Positions 1 through 8,738 are shown, counted from the first letter of the stretch. The stretch is DNA of 64,000 nt from Chryseobacterium arthrosphaerae (GCF_001684965.1 NZ_MAYG01000012.1:186001-250000), one strand, 5' to 3'. Translations and numbers: made by a program. Notes: generated by a model from the sequence alone, not told the origin.

Positions 1-683
1 TGGAAGATGAAATAGAATTCGCAAAAACATACTGCGACCTTTTAAAAACAAGATTTGAAGACAGTGTAGATTTTATTTTCGATGTTGAGAAAGATGACTA
101 CCGGAAATATGTGGTACCGTTATCATTACAGCTGTTACTGGAAAACTGCATCAAACACAACTTTGCGACTTCATCAAGGCCTCTGGTCATCAGAATATTT
201 TCAGAAGGGGACATCCTGTGCATTGAGAATAACCTTCAGGTAAGAGAGCAGATCAAGGAGAGTTCAGGAATCGGGCTGGCCAATATTGTACAGCGGTATT
301 CACTCCTTACCAAACGGAATGTTTTCATTGAAAAATCTGAAGATTATTTTAAAGTAAAACTTCCGATGCTGGCCAGTAAGCCTAATATTGTCAGTGTAAA
401 ACCTGATGATGATAAAACGTATAAAAAAGCCAGGAAAAGAGTCAAGGAAATCAAGGGTTTTTATACCAATCTGATCTCTTACTGTATTGTAATTCCGTTT
501 TTGATTTTCATTAATCTCTATGCGGGCAGCAAGAGCCATTGGTTCTGGTTTCCGGCTTTGGGCTGGGGAGTTGGGCTGGCTTCACACGCTTTCCAGGTAT
601 TTGGGATCGGGGAATCCTGGCAGGAAAAAAAGATCAGTGAAATTATGAATAAAGAAAAAAATAAAGACAATGGAAACATTTGA
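1..683 (+). CDS. LytS-type sensor histidine kinase with C-terminal 2TM domain (5' truncated by window)
   Basis: The open frame enters from the left edge (codons in phase with base 3), so the N-terminus and phospho-acceptor histidine are outside the window. The visible part carries the ATPase N-box LLLENCIKHN and a GIGLANI glycine box, as in the His_kinase/HATPase proteins that partner LytTR regulators. After the kinase, a linker leads to a 2TM domain: the signature KKARKRVKEIKGFYTNL followed by two hydrophobic helices and the tail GESWQEKKISEIM. It overlaps the next 2TM gene by 14 nt, which suggests translational coupling. The role is inferred: an inner-membrane sensor whose cognate regulator is probably the LytTR protein at 2790-3533. 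Family assignment is firm; the signal is unknown. Confidence 0.85.
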   Translation, partial: EDEIEFAKTYCDLLKTRFEDSVDFIFDVEKDDYRKYVVPLSLQLLLENCIKHNFATSSRPLVIRIFSEGDILCIENNLQVREQIKESSGIGLANIVQRYSLLTKRNVFIEKSEDYFKVKLPMLASKPNIVSVKPDDDKTYKKARKRVKEIKGFYTNLISYCIVIPFLIFINLYAGSKSHWFWFPALGWGVGLASHAFQVFGIGESWQEKKISEIMNKEKNKDNGNI

Positions 684-987
684 CGAAGATGATATCCGGT
701 ATCAAAGGGCTAAAAGACAGGTCGAAAGGCTGAGAGGCTTCTATGTGCATCTTTTCATCTATATTTTGGTGAATCTGATGATTGTTTATTACAATTATAG
801 CCATCTGAAGCCTGGGGAAAGCTACTTTCAGTTTAAAAATTTCTTTACTGCCACATTCTGGGGAATTGGAATTGTTGCGCATGGTGCAGTTGTATTTTTA
901 TCCAGATCCGATTATTTGCGGAATTGGGAAGAGAAAAAGATCCGTGAACTGATGGAAAAGGAAAAAAATTATAAAAGAAACTCTTAA
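670..987 (+). CDS. 2TM domain-containing protein
   Basis: A 105-residue protein made almost entirely of one 2TM domain (PF13239-like). It has a charged amphipathic start (QRAKRQVERLRGFYVHL), two transmembrane helices joined by a short polar linker, and the conserved exit NWEEKKIRELMEKE. Its ATG lies inside the end of the upstream histidine kinase gene (14-nt overlap), and it resembles that kinase's own C-terminal domain, so it probably arose by duplication. It likely sits in the inner membrane and may interact with the kinase; no enzymatic motif is seen. The molecular role of this family is not established. Confidence 0.8.
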   Translation: METFDEDDIRYQRAKRQVERLRGFYVHLFIYILVNLMIVYYNYSHLKPGESYFQFKNFFTATFWGIGIVAHGAVVFLSRSDYLRNWEEKKIRELMEKEKNYKRNS

Positions 988-1026
988 ACTTCCGGTTGGC
1001 CTGTAAACACCTCAAAATGCATTACT

Positions 1027-1596
1027 ATGAAGACTTTACAAATTCTTTTCTACATTTCTATGGCTGCCTGGTTTCTCAGTGAATTCCTTTATAAAAATAT
1101 GCTGAAATCCGGGAAGGAAGACAAAAAAGACAAGGATAAATCTACCCTCAACATTCTGTGGCTGGCTATTCCTTTTTCCATTGCCGCGGCAGTTACGGTT
1201 TCTAATCTGTCTACGTTACCGGTAACAGATAAAAGCTGGATTTTCTATGCAGGAGAAGCATTTATCCTTATCGGAATCATCTTCAGGTTCATCATTATCA
1301 GATCCCTTGGGAAATACTTTACGGTAGACGTTACCATTAAACAGGATCATAAAATAAAAAAAGAGGGATTTTACAAATACCTGAGGCATCCGTCCTATGC
1401 CTTTTCTTTACTGACGTCACTGGGGCTTGGTCTCTATCTGAATAACTGGCTGTCATTAGCTTTTGCTTTCATTCCGCCATTCCTGGCCTTTGCTTACAGG
1501 ATCAGAATTGAGGAACAGGCTTTGGTAGAACAGTTTGGAGAGGAATACCTTGAATACAGAAAAACAACCAAAAAACTTATCCCTTTTATCTATTGA
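1027..1596 (+). CDS. Isoprenylcysteine carboxyl methyltransferase family (ICMT/PEMT-like) membrane protein
   Basis: 189 residues with several hydrophobic segments and the C-terminal core typical of this methyltransferase family. The core includes GFYKYLRHPSYAFSLL, where R-H-P is the conserved SAM-binding signature, and later RIRIEEQALVEQFGEEYLEYRK. Such proteins are integral membrane SAM-dependent methyltransferases; in bacteria the acceptor is usually unknown because prenylated proteins are rare. It follows the 2TM gene by about 40 bases on the same strand and may be cotranscribed. The family call is confident and the substrate is not. Confidence 0.8.
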   Translation: MKTLQILFYISMAAWFLSEFLYKNMLKSGKEDKKDKDKSTLNILWLAIPFSIAAAVTVSNLSTLPVTDKSWIFYAGEAFILIGIIFRFIIIRSLGKYFTVDVTIKQDHKIKKEGFYKYLRHPSYAFSLLTSLGLGLYLNNWLSLAFAFIPPFLAFAYRIRIEEQALVEQFGEEYLEYRKTTKKLIPFIY

Positions 1597-1767
1597 CCTC
1601 TCAGCATAAAGTTTACCGTTAACAGACAATATCAGCCACCAATGCCGGATAATCATTCGGATACTGGTGGCTAAAAAATGCACATATACATCAAAAATCT
1701 GTGTGATCTGCGGGAACATATAATGGTGATCCTTTTGCAAGCTGAATGGACTTACAGATAGTATAAA

Positions 1768-1860
1768 AACGCAAGGTTCGCAAGGTTATTTATGCTGCGG
1801 TTATTTTCCGTTCGCAGGGGCACTTCGTTCAGCAAAGAATCTTTTGTGCGGATTAAACGA
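1768..1860 (+). repeat. Nested-palindrome intergenic element, copy A (shortened)
   Basis: It starts with AACGCAAGGTTCGCAAGG, then has the inner arm CGTTCGCAGGGGCACTTC followed by GTTCAGCAAAG. These align with 33568-33585 and 33613-33640. The reverse complement of the inner arm matches the right arm of copy C (33661-33688) almost base for base. The right half of the palindrome seems to be missing here. The other copies are at 25233-25370 and 33567-33742. Confidence 0.55.
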
Positions 1861-2061
1861 TCATTTTGGATGGTTTTAGCATAATATGCCAGGTGATCTG
1901 TGCAATTTTTTGTCATAAAAAGTATATCGGTTTCATTAGCTTCCTTCTTCCGGCTTCCAGCTTCCAGCCTCTAATAATTTCTTATCCCTCAGTCTCTGTA
2001 AGCCGTGTATCTCCCTATTTTACCATTCAGAAAGCATAATCTACAGTTCAGTGACATAAAG

Positions 2062-2093
2062 TTGATGGAAGCCCCTTATCTGTCCTACCTTTG
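2062..2093 (+). promoter_or_regulatory. Bacteroidota sigma-ABfr promoter for the 2TM-2TM-LytTR operon
   Basis: TTG at 2062-2064, a 21-base spacer, then TACCTTTG at 2086-2093, which matches the -33 TTG / -7 TAnnTTTG consensus of this phylum. It lies 40 bases before the ATG at 2133 with no intervening gene, so it should drive 2133-3533. Confidence 0.65.
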
Positions 2094-2132
2094 ACTCAAG
2101 AAAAATAACAGTTAACCTTTAAAACAAATAGT

Positions 2133-2429
2133 ATGGAAATTTTATCAAACAAAGAAAGTATTTCTTATCAAAGAGCAGCAAAAAGAGTAAAGGAACTTAA
2201 AGAATTCTATGGAAATCTTACTTCTTTCTGTCTTGTTATCCCTTTTCTGGCAGCATTGAATCTGTTAACAGCTCCCGGATACTGGTGGTTTTTATGGCCA
2301 ATGTTGGGATGGGGAATCGGAATTGCCTTTCATGCAGTCAATACATTCGGAATCGGAAAAAACTGGGAAGAGAATAAGATCAGAGAGCTGATGGAGCAGG
2401 AAAACAGAAAGCAGACTAAAACCTTATAA
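2133..2429 (+). CDS. 2TM domain-containing protein
   Basis: A 98-residue protein that is essentially one 2TM domain: QRAAKRVKELKEFYGNL, helix, a short loop with WWFLWPMLGWG, a second helix, and NWEENKIRELMEQE. It is closer to the C-terminal domain of the histidine kinase at the left edge (shared LGWG.G.A.HA..FGIG) than to the 105-residue paralogue at 670. It is first in a three-gene operon ending in a LytTR regulator, with the consensus promoter upstream. It is probably an inner-membrane accessory of that signalling system (inference). Confidence 0.8.
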   Translation: MEILSNKESISYQRAAKRVKELKEFYGNLTSFCLVIPFLAALNLLTAPGYWWFLWPMLGWGIGIAFHAVNTFGIGKNWEENKIRELMEQENRKQTKTL

Positions 2430-2453
2430 AATCAATTAAAAAAACAATACATC

Positions 2454-2726
2454 ATGGATTATAATAGCGCATACAACAGAGTTCAGAAGCTGAAAAAATT
2501 CTATAAAAACCTGATATGGTTCGGAATTATTACGGCCATTGTTTTAGGAAATGACTGGCTGAATAATGAAATCCATTACAAAATATTTGGCGGACACCTT
2601 TTACTGAGCATTTGGGCCATCATTCTCGCGGTAAAGGCATTTTCTCTTTTTGTCTTTGACAATGAGTGGGAAAGAAAAATAATAGAGAATGAAACTCAAA
2701 ACAATAAAAAAACTGCAGACTTTTAA
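2454..2726 (+). CDS. 2TM domain-containing protein (divergent)
   Basis: A 90-residue protein starting ATG GAT TAT. The entry motif AYNRVQKLKKFYKNL, two hydrophobic helices and the exit motif NEWERKIIENE place it in the same 2TM family. The loop is different (NEIHYKIFGGHLLLSIW), so it is the most divergent of the four copies in this locus. It lies 24 bases after the previous 2TM gene and 63 bases before the LytTR gene, and so very probably in one transcript with both. Confidence 0.75.
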   Translation: MDYNSAYNRVQKLKKFYKNLIWFGIITAIVLGNDWLNNEIHYKIFGGHLLLSIWAIILAVKAFSLFVFDNEWERKIIENETQNNKKTADF

Positions 2727-2789
2727 AAATCTGCCTATTTTTTAACTAATTTTAGTTGCTGAATTTTAAAACTAAAAACTGTAGACTCA

Positions 2790-3533
2790 ATGATCAAGAC
2801 CGTCATTATTGAAGATGAAAAACCTGCTTCAAGGAAATTAGAGCGAATGCTGAGTAATTTTTCTGATATTGAAGTAGTTGCCAAAATAGAATCAGTAGAA
2901 GAAGGAGTAGCCTGGTTTTCTGAAAACGAGCATCCGCAGCTGATCTTTTCGGACATTGTTCTGGGTGATGGACTGTCATTCGATATCTTTGAAAAAATCC
3001 CCACCAAAGGCTTTATTATCTATACCACAGCGTTTGATCAGTATACCCTGAAAGCCTTTAAACTCAATAGCATCGATTATCTTCTTAAACCTATTCTTGA
3101 AGAGGATCTGGCAGCAGCAGTGGAGAAGTTCAAATCTTTTATTCCTTCCGGTCATGACATTGGATCACAGGATATCAAACAGCTGATCAGAAAAGAAAAA
3201 TCCATTCTTTCCAGAGTTCTGGTGAAAATAGGATATAACCTGAAAATCATTCAGACGCCGGAAATCAGTTGTTTTTTCAGTGAAAACAAGATTGTGTATC
3301 TCCAGACAGAAGACCGCACTTACCCGTCAGACTTTACACTGGATGAGCTGGAAGAGGTGCTGGATGACAAAAAGTTTTTCAGGGTCAACAGACAGTTTAT
3401 CATCAGTTCAGACCATATCAGAAACATTCACACCTCACCGTATTATAAGGTAGAACTTGATTTTCAGCCCAGGGAAGAAATTACGGTGAGCAGAGACCGT
3501 GTCAAAGACTTTAAAGACTGGCTCGTGAGTTAA
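2790..3533 (+). CDS. LytTR-family response regulator
   Basis: 247 residues. The N-terminal receiver domain (about 1-115) has the acidic pocket IIEDE (residues 6-10), phospho-acceptor Asp55 in FSDIVLGDG and the conserved Lys in YLLKPI. The C-terminal LytTR DNA-binding domain (about 140-247) includes KIVYLQTEDRTYPSDFTLDELEE-type strands and FFRVNRQFIIS. It should bind DNA as a phosphorylated dimer. No histidine kinase is in its own operon; the likely partner is the kinase-2TM protein at 1-683 about 2 kb upstream. The last gene of its operon; the next gene is convergent. Targets are unknown, autoregulation at 2062-2093 being possible. Confidence 0.9.
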   Translation: MIKTVIIEDEKPASRKLERMLSNFSDIEVVAKIESVEEGVAWFSENEHPQLIFSDIVLGDGLSFDIFEKIPTKGFIIYTTAFDQYTLKAFKLNSIDYLLKPILEEDLAAAVEKFKSFIPSGHDIGSQDIKQLIRKEKSILSRVLVKIGYNLKIIQTPEISCFFSENKIVYLQTEDRTYPSDFTLDELEEVLDDKKFFRVNRQFIISSDHIRNIHTSPYYKVELDFQPREEITVSRDRVKDFKDWLVS

Positions 3534-3617
3534 ATAATACAATCCCCAATCATTACCATGGAACTCTTATTATTACTTCTCAGGCTTTTTCTATCCATTG
3601 TTCAATCCTGATCAGCA

Positions 3618-4844
3618 TTAGCTGCTGTAAAAATCACAGGCAGATTGTATAAACTGATGAAAGGCCTGCGTCACCTCTGTTTTGTGCCTGTGAGTAAGAG
3701 GAAAAGGAACCATATGAGAATAGTCGAAAGGAAAATCCCGGACTTCCACCTCTACATCAATGTTCCTGTAGCCTCCCTGCAGCGTATTTAATGCCTCTAT
3801 CGGAGGAGCTACACTGTCCTTTTCCAGCACATAAGCTTTGATCTGGGACCGGATTTCCTGCATTCTTTCCTCTCTTTCGCTTTGGAAATAATTGTAACGG
3901 AGCATCTTTTTGAACCAGCTTTCCTGCGGATGGAGCACATCATCCTGATAATGCTTCAGGCGTTGATCAAATTTAAAATCTGAACTCAGTAACTCTGTGA
4001 AAACAGACTGCATTTTGATCGTAGCCTGAGAATCCATAATATATTTGGAAATGGGAAACATCCGGTCAATCGTCATTCCGCCGCAAAAGCAGAAAACTTT
4101 TGATGCTGTGAAAAAATGATGAGGATCGGCCATTTTGATAATCATAGACAGGAATGATCCAATGGAATACCCAAAGAGATCCAGCTTTGCATCGGGAGAA
4201 ATGCTTTTAATCGTGCTGTTTTTAATTTCTTTCACCACCTCAATAATATCCGAATAGGTTTGCAGTCCTGACCAGAAAATTCTCTGAGGATGGGCCTCAA
4301 GCCTGGAGCTTATAGCGGCATTTACATAAGAAAAATGAGTGTTTTCAGGGTATTTTCCTTTTCTGAATTTTACAATTTCCATCATATGGTGACGGTCACT
4401 CCAGATCGCTTCTGCACGGTCCATATGAAAGGCAATGGGAAACAGGATAACCGCTTTATGCGTTTTCTGTGCCAGCTCATAGGCCCACGGAAGATATTTG
4501 TCCCACTTTTTCTCATTTAAACCATGGAAAAAGATAATACATCCCTGGGCAGTCTCTACATCAGCTCTTTTGAGAATATAATATTCGAAATTTTTATTGC
4601 AGGCGATATCAGAATCCTTACCGTCTACAGAAGGCTGGTCATACAGAAGGTATAAACTTTTATTAATTTTCAGGGGCTGATGATGTTGGGGACAGGTCTG
4701 ATTTTCTGACCCATGAATAAGATCTGAAACCTTGGAGGTAAAGGGAACGGACTCAATCGTTACATTCAGATCCCTGATTTCCACAAGCTCTTTTCCGGAA
4801 TCAAAGTGGTGCTTCAAAACGTCATACAATTCATAATATTCCAT
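3618..4844 (-). CDS. Alpha/beta-hydrolase-fold protein (DUF6051-like)
   Basis: 408 residues without a signal peptide. An alpha/beta hydrolase core is visible: the strand and oxyanion region CIIFFHGLNEKKWDKYLPWA, then the nucleophile elbow GYSIGSF (G-x-S-x-G), and a late His-containing segment FPFDYSHMVPFP that could carry the catalytic His. The remainder is helical and not recognisable. It resembles Bacteroidota proteins annotated as DUF6051; the substrate is unknown. It stands alone, convergent with the LytTR gene and separated from the small gene at 5003 by a hairpin terminator. Fold is likely; family name is from memory and less certain. Confidence 0.6.
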   Translation of the reverse strand: MEYYELYDVLKHHFDSGKELVEIRDLNVTIESVPFTSKVSDLIHGSENQTCPQHHQPLKINKSLYLLYDQPSVDGKDSDIACNKNFEYYILKRADVETAQGCIIFFHGLNEKKWDKYLPWAYELAQKTHKAVILFPIAFHMDRAEAIWSDRHHMMEIVKFRKGKYPENTHFSYVNAAISSRLEAHPQRIFWSGLQTYSDIIEVVKEIKNSTIKSISPDAKLDLFGYSIGSFLSMIIKMADPHHFFTASKVFCFCGGMTIDRMFPISKYIMDSQATIKMQSVFTELLSSDFKFDQRLKHYQDDVLHPQESWFKKMLRYNYFQSEREERMQEIRSQIKAYVLEKDSVAPPIEALNTLQGGYRNIDVEVEVRDFPFDYSHMVPFPLTHRHKTEVTQAFHQFIQSACDFYSS

Positions 4845-4945
4845 AGCAAGAGGATTGAGTTCATAATTAGAACTATCAAGTTAGGGAATTATTATACTAA
4901 AGTGTTGATTTTAAAAGCTTAAAGATATTCCAGGCATAAGATAAT

Positions 4946-4980
4946 TGGAAATAAACCCGGAACACATCTGCTCCGGGAAA
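4946..4980 (-). terminator. Intrinsic terminator of the 5003-5209 gene
   Basis: Stem TCCGGG (4972-4977) with CCCGGA (4956-4961), a 10-base loop, and on the minus strand a U-rich run (complement of 4948-4955) after the stem. It lies just past the stop of the minus-strand gene at 5003. Confidence 0.6.
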
Positions 4981-5002
4981 TAGGGTGAATGGACGCTGAA
5001 GT

Positions 5003-5209
5003 TTATTCAATGTCTTGATGATCGTTTTTTCTACCGTACTTTTGTACCGTTGCGGAAGTAAGTGCAAGCAAAACAATACACAACAGAAGATCCGATTTTT
5101 CCGGATGATGTATTGCCTGATAAATATTGTAGCCTAAAAGAACAGAGACAATAAAGATCAGAACATTGTTGGCTTCTGTATACTGTTTGTGGGAAGTTGG
5201 AATCTTCAT
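5003..5209 (-). CDS. Small two-helix membrane protein, unknown function
   Basis: 68 residues. There are two hydrophobic segments, around residues 15-32 (NVLIFIVSVLLGYNIY) and 41-55 (LLLCIVLLALTSATV), with a polar, charged N-terminus and a highly charged tail (KYGRKNDHQDIE). I recognise no family. Codon use and length look genuine, and it is followed on its strand by a clear terminator, which supports an independently expressed small gene. A role in the inner membrane is inferred. Confidence 0.5.
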   Translation of the reverse strand: MKIPTSHKQYTEANNVLIFIVSVLLGYNIYQAIHHPEKSDLLLCIVLLALTSATVQKYGRKNDHQDIE

Positions 5210-5344
5210 GATGATATTTTTATTGTTATTTATCCTGTAAGTATGAAAATTCGGATTACGTTACAGAAAAATTTCAATGCAACATCAATTCACCCGATAT
5301 TTTATATTTCCTATCCGGAGCCCGGACCTCGAAAGTATTCTCAA

Positions 5345-6241
5345 CTATCTGTAATCAATTCTGTTAGATTCAGTGTCTTCAAGTTGTTTTAAAATAGATT
5401 CAGGAATCTCGTCACTGTCTATGGGGAGGCTGATGGAATCGGAAATAAAAGTTTTCCGGTGTGCTTTTCTGAAGATTTCAAATAGAGCAATAGGCTCTTG
5501 GTTGAAACTGATGCACGTACTGATGAAGTGAAGCTCGTGAAGTTTATAGTCCGGATTTTTGAGCTTTTCTTTGATATCCTTAATCCTTGATATAAAATGT
5601 CTTTGACGGATAAATGTATTACTGTTCATGATAATAAAAACATAATCAGAATAAGCTGTTACCTTCCCGAAATACTTATGATGATCACCACCGCTTCTTT
5701 CAATGAAATATTCTCCTGTGGTTTCAGACTTATAGATCTCCATCGCAGAGCGCCATATCCTATCTTCTTTGGCCTGTGTTGGGTTTTCCGGGAGATTCCT
5801 GTTGTATGAATACCAGCAGCCTACCAAACGGTCCAGAAGAGCCGTATTCGTACTAACATTATTCATATCGATCCTGAGATCATTAAAATTAAAAGCTTCC
5901 GTATTGGAATTGATGAAATCAATATAATTGGAATAGCCCAACACTCTGACTATCAGACTTAATTTCGCAAGATTGGGCCTGCTTATAACAGCATTTTCAT
6001 TGCTGTTGAATTTTTTTAATTTATTGATAATCAAATGTTCATACAGGTAATTGGTTCCCAGGAGATCAGGTTTTTTCTTTATTTCTTTCTCTGAATGATC
6101 GCTGATGATAAGATCATTGAGTTCTGCACAGATATAAGACCATTCGGTTTTGGTGACATCTTCCCAATGGCTTTTCTTTAAAAACTGCCTGCTTAAAAAG
6201 GTCATCAGCTTTTCGAGATGCAGGATATCTTCCTTTTTCAT
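5345..6241 (-). CDS. Hypothetical protein, 298 aa, soluble
   Basis: No family recognised. The protein has no signal peptide or transmembrane helix. The N-terminal third is helical and charged (MKKEDILHLEKLMTFLSRQF...), with a central KKFNSN region and a C-terminal half rich in beta strands (YFGKVTAYSDYVFIIMNSNTF). It may be a two-domain intracellular protein with a helical N-domain and a beta C-domain. It is transcribed alone, divergent from the GRDP-like gene at 6357; the 115-base gap between them must carry both promoters. No context hints at function. Confidence 0.6.
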   Translation of the reverse strand: MKKEDILHLEKLMTFLSRQFLKKSHWEDVTKTEWSYICAELNDLIISDHSEKEIKKKPDLLGTNYLYEHLIINKLKKFNSNENAVISRPNLAKLSLIVRVLGYSNYIDFINSNTEAFNFNDLRIDMNNVSTNTALLDRLVGCWYSYNRNLPENPTQAKEDRIWRSAMEIYKSETTGEYFIERSGGDHHKYFGKVTAYSDYVFIIMNSNTFIRQRHFISRIKDIKEKLKNPDYKLHELHFISTCISFNQEPIALFEIFRKAHRKTFISDSISLPIDSDEIPESILKQLEDTESNRIDYR

Positions 6242-6356
6242 GGATTCTGTTTTATAAGACTAATTTAAGATTTTTATCAAACCTGAAAAGACTTTTGAAA
6301 GACTTTTATATTACAAAATCCATAGATATTTGAGTAGAAAAACAAAAGTTAGAACA

Positions 6357-7076
6357 ATGGAAACAAGAATGTTATTAAAAGATGAGTCCCTCTGGAACAG
6401 AATTCAGGGATTTTCACTGGACGCTCCTGATGCTGATTTTCCTTTTTCGAAAAAGCTGGCGAAAGAAGAAAACTGGAGCCTTGATTTTACCCGGAGAGCC
6501 ATCGAAGAATATAAAAAGTTTGTTTATCTCTGCTGTATTCTTCCCAACGGAGCTTCACCAAGCAAGATCATTGATAAAGTATGGCATATGCACCTGATCT
6601 ACACCCAAAACTATTGGGAGGATTTTTGCCCTAATATTTTAAAAAAGCCCCTGCATCACCATCCTTCAAAAGGAGGATCCGAAGAGAATATGAAACACCG
6701 AAACTGGTTTACAGATACTTTAAAAGGATATCAAGAAGCATTTCAATCTGAGGCACCGCTGGAAATCTGGCATGATCTGGTAAAACCCGGACTTTCCAAT
6801 AACTGGTGGAAAAAATTCCGTATCCTCCCATTGTTTGCTGCCTTTTTTCTCCTGACCTCCTGTCTGGGTGAGATCATGACGACTCTGGGCTCTATGTTCT
6901 TTTCAATGCTCGTGGCTTTTATCTTTGGAGGATTGATTAACATTACCGGGAATAAGAACGATAAAAAAGATGGCAATTCCGGGACAGGCTGTGGAGGAAG
7001 CAGCTGCAGCGGGGGAGGAAGTTGTGGAGGCGGTTGCGGTGGAGGCTGTGGAGGGTGCGGAGGCTGTGGCGGATAA
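6357..7076 (+). CDS. Glycine-rich-domain (GRDP)-like membrane protein with Gly/Cys tail
   Basis: 239 residues from ATG 6357 (an upstream in-frame TTG at 6330 is less likely). Residues about 40-130 contain the GRDP-like signature IIDKVWHMHLIYTQNYW and HHHPSKGG, which recalls the DxxWHxH motif of that family (PF07173-like). Two hydrophobic segments follow (LFAAFFLLTSCLGEIM and FFSMLVAFIFGGLINI). The last 30 residues are almost purely Gly and Cys (G-C-G-G repeats, with Ser), like the 'near uncomplexed Cys-rich' tails of bacterial membrane proteins. Function is unknown; the tail could bind metal or become a bonded cap (inference). The gene at 7104 follows closely and may be coexpressed. Confidence 0.7.
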   Translation: METRMLLKDESLWNRIQGFSLDAPDADFPFSKKLAKEENWSLDFTRRAIEEYKKFVYLCCILPNGASPSKIIDKVWHMHLIYTQNYWEDFCPNILKKPLHHHPSKGGSEENMKHRNWFTDTLKGYQEAFQSEAPLEIWHDLVKPGLSNNWWKKFRILPLFAAFFLLTSCLGEIMTTLGSMFFSMLVAFIFGGLINITGNKNDKKDGNSGTGCGGSSCSGGGSCGGGCGGGCGGCGGCGG

Positions 7077-7103
7077 AAAGTGAATCAATAAAAAATAACC
7101 ATC

Positions 7104-7457
7104 ATGAAAAAGCTAATCATTCATTCTATTCCGGTGGCGATAAGTTTTATCTGGCTTGCCATAAAATGTCACACCCTTAACCCGTTTACGATAAAAGGAC
7201 CTGAATTTCTGAAGTTTTATCTCATTCTCATACCCGGATTTTATTTTTCGGTTTTTATAGTAAAGTCACTGAAAGAAAGCATTTCAAAAACTACCTTCTA
7301 TTTTACACTGTTCATTTTTTTACTTGGAGTCGTAAAACTGATAAGAGGAATACTGTTAGAAAAACCTGTCGGGTTTTTAGTCATGATCCTCATAGGAGAA
7401 TGTGTTGTAATGCTGTTGTTTAAGTTATCTGATATAAAGAATAGAATCAAGGATTAA
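7104..7457 (+). CDS. Four-helix integral membrane protein, unknown
   Basis: 117 residues, mostly hydrophobic. Four likely transmembrane helices lie around residues 5-20, 35-55, 65-82 and 90-110, with short basic loops (SLKESISK, KLIRG, DIKNRIKD). I recognise no motif. It begins 27 bases after the GRDP-like gene and shares its direction, so the two are probably one transcript, ended by the hairpin at 7467-7503. Confidence 0.55.
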   Translation: MKKLIIHSIPVAISFIWLAIKCHTLNPFTIKGPEFLKFYLILIPGFYFSVFIVKSLKESISKTTFYFTLFIFLLGVVKLIRGILLEKPVGFLVMILIGECVVMLLFKLSDIKNRIKD

Positions 7458-7466
7458 TATCAGAAA

Positions 7467-7503
7467 CAAACCCGAAACAAAGTTGCTTCGGGCTTTATAT
7501 TTT
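7467..7503 (+). terminator. Intrinsic terminator after 6357-7457 operon
   Basis: CCCGAA (7471-7476) pairs with TTCGGG (7487-7492) around a 10-base loop, followed by CTTTATATTTT. Short stem, but correctly placed ten bases past the stop. Confidence 0.5.
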
Positions 7504-7550
7504 CTATTGAAATGAATTATTATTTGTTGATTCCTGACCGACCTTCAGTC

Positions 7551-8738
7551 CTATGAAATCACACCGCTTCCGATAAGTTCTTCGTCAATATACCATGACG
7601 CAAACTGCCCTTCAGCAATGGCAGACTGAGGCTCATCAAATTCTATATAAAAAGCATTCTCAAACTGATAAAGGGTTGCTTTCTGCAATGGCTGTCTGTA
7701 TCTGAATCTGGCCATTACTTCCATAGACTCTCCGTTCTGAAGTCTCATATCTTCCCGTACCCAGTGCAGTTCAGAATTGTCAATTTTCAGCGCTTTTTTG
7801 AAAAGTCCGGGGAAGTGGTTTCCTTCGCCTACAAAAAGAATATTGTTTTCCATATCTCTGGACACGATAAAACAGCTTTCTTTGTGTCCTCCTATTCCAA
7901 GCCCTTTACTTTGCCCGATCGTGAAGAACTGGGCTCCCTGATGCTTTCCGATCACCTTACCGTCAGCTTTTTTATAATTGATTTTCCTTGATAGGAATTC
8001 AAGCTCTTCTTCTTTGGATGAAAATGCAGGCTGTTCTTCAGCAAATAAAGGTGAATCTTTGAAAATTTCTACAATTTCCCCTTCATTAGGCTTCAATTGC
8101 TGCTGTAAGAACTGAGGAAGACTTACCTTTCCGATAAAGCACAACCCCTGAGAGTCCTTTTTATCAGCAGTTACCAGACCGATTTCTTTTGCGATCTCCC
8201 TTACCTGAGGTTTGGTAAGCTCTCCGATAGGAAACAGTGCTTTAGACAGCTGATCCTGGCTTAGCTGGCAAAGGAAATAAGACTGGTCTTTATTGTTGTC
8301 CTTTCCGGCAAGCAGGTGAAAAATCTCTTTACCGTTCTCATCAAAAGTTGAGTTTACCCTTGCATAATGTCCTGTGGCTACCTTATCAGCTCCCAAAGAC
8401 ATGGCAGTCTTCATGAAAACATCAAATTTTACTTCTCTGTTACACAAAACATCCGGGTTCGGTGTTCTTCCTTTTTCATACTCGGCAAACATATAATCAA
8501 CGATACGTTCCTTGTAAAGCTCGCTCATATCGATCACCTGGAAAGGAATTCCAAGCTTTTGAGCCACCATAAGGGCATCATTACTGTCCTCAATCCAGGG
8601 ACATTCATCTTCTAATGTTACCGAAGCATCATTCCAGTTTCTCATAAACAAAGCCACCACTTCATGGCCCTGCTGTTGTAGCAAATATGCTGTTACACTG
8701 GAGTCTACACCTCCTGAGAGGCCTACTACTATTTTCAT
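7551..8738 (-). CDS. mnmA: tRNA-specific 2-thiouridylase MnmA
   Basis: 395 residues. It thiolates U34 of tRNA-Lys, -Glu and -Gln anticodons, taking sulfur from a persulfide relay. The N-type PP-loop SGGVDSS (residues 8-14) binds ATP. The catalytic cysteines are Cys99 in [14 protein letters not shown] and Cys200 in [11 protein letters not shown]. The central ATGHYAR and DQSYFL motifs and C-terminal beta barrel ([13 protein letters not shown]...) are all present, so the enzyme looks complete. It is slightly longer than the E. coli enzyme because of an insertion around residues 225-255. It is transcribed alone; CAAAAATA at 8789-8796 reads as a -7 element (TATTTTTG) on its strand. Confidence 0.97.
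   Translation of the reverse strand: MKIVVGLSGGVDSSVTAYLLQQQGHEVVALFMRNWNDASVTLEDECPWIEDSNDALMVAQKLGIPFQVIDMSELYKERIVDYMFAEYEKGRTPNPDVLCNREVKFDVFMKTAMSLGADKVATGHYARVNSTFDENGKEIFHLLAGKDNNKDQSYFLCQLSQDQLSKALFPIGELTKPQVREIAKEIGLVTADKKDSQGLCFIGKVSLPQFLQQQLKPNEGEIVEIFKDSPLFAEEQPAFSSKEEELEFLSRKINYKKADGKVIGKHQGAQFFTIGQSKGLGIGGHKESCFIVSRDMENNILFVGEGNHFPGLFKKALKIDNSELHWVREDMRLQNGESMEVMARFRYRQPLQKATLYQFENAFYIEFDEPQSAIAEGQFASWYIDEELIGSGVIS

Larger units (their letters stand above)
1597..2132 (+). other. 535-bp intergenic region
   Basis: No credible gene is seen. From left to right it holds a shortened copy of the nested-palindrome element (1768-1860), a pyrimidine-rich stretch of the CTTCCGGCTTCCAGC type (about 1938-1976) and a consensus promoter for the next operon (2062-2093). 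Confidence 0.6.

Noticed and set aside
3558..3611. Short ORF of 17 codons (MELLLLLLRLF...) after the LytTR gene
   Set aside because: It is too short and hydrophobic-repetitive to support, with no conserved context.
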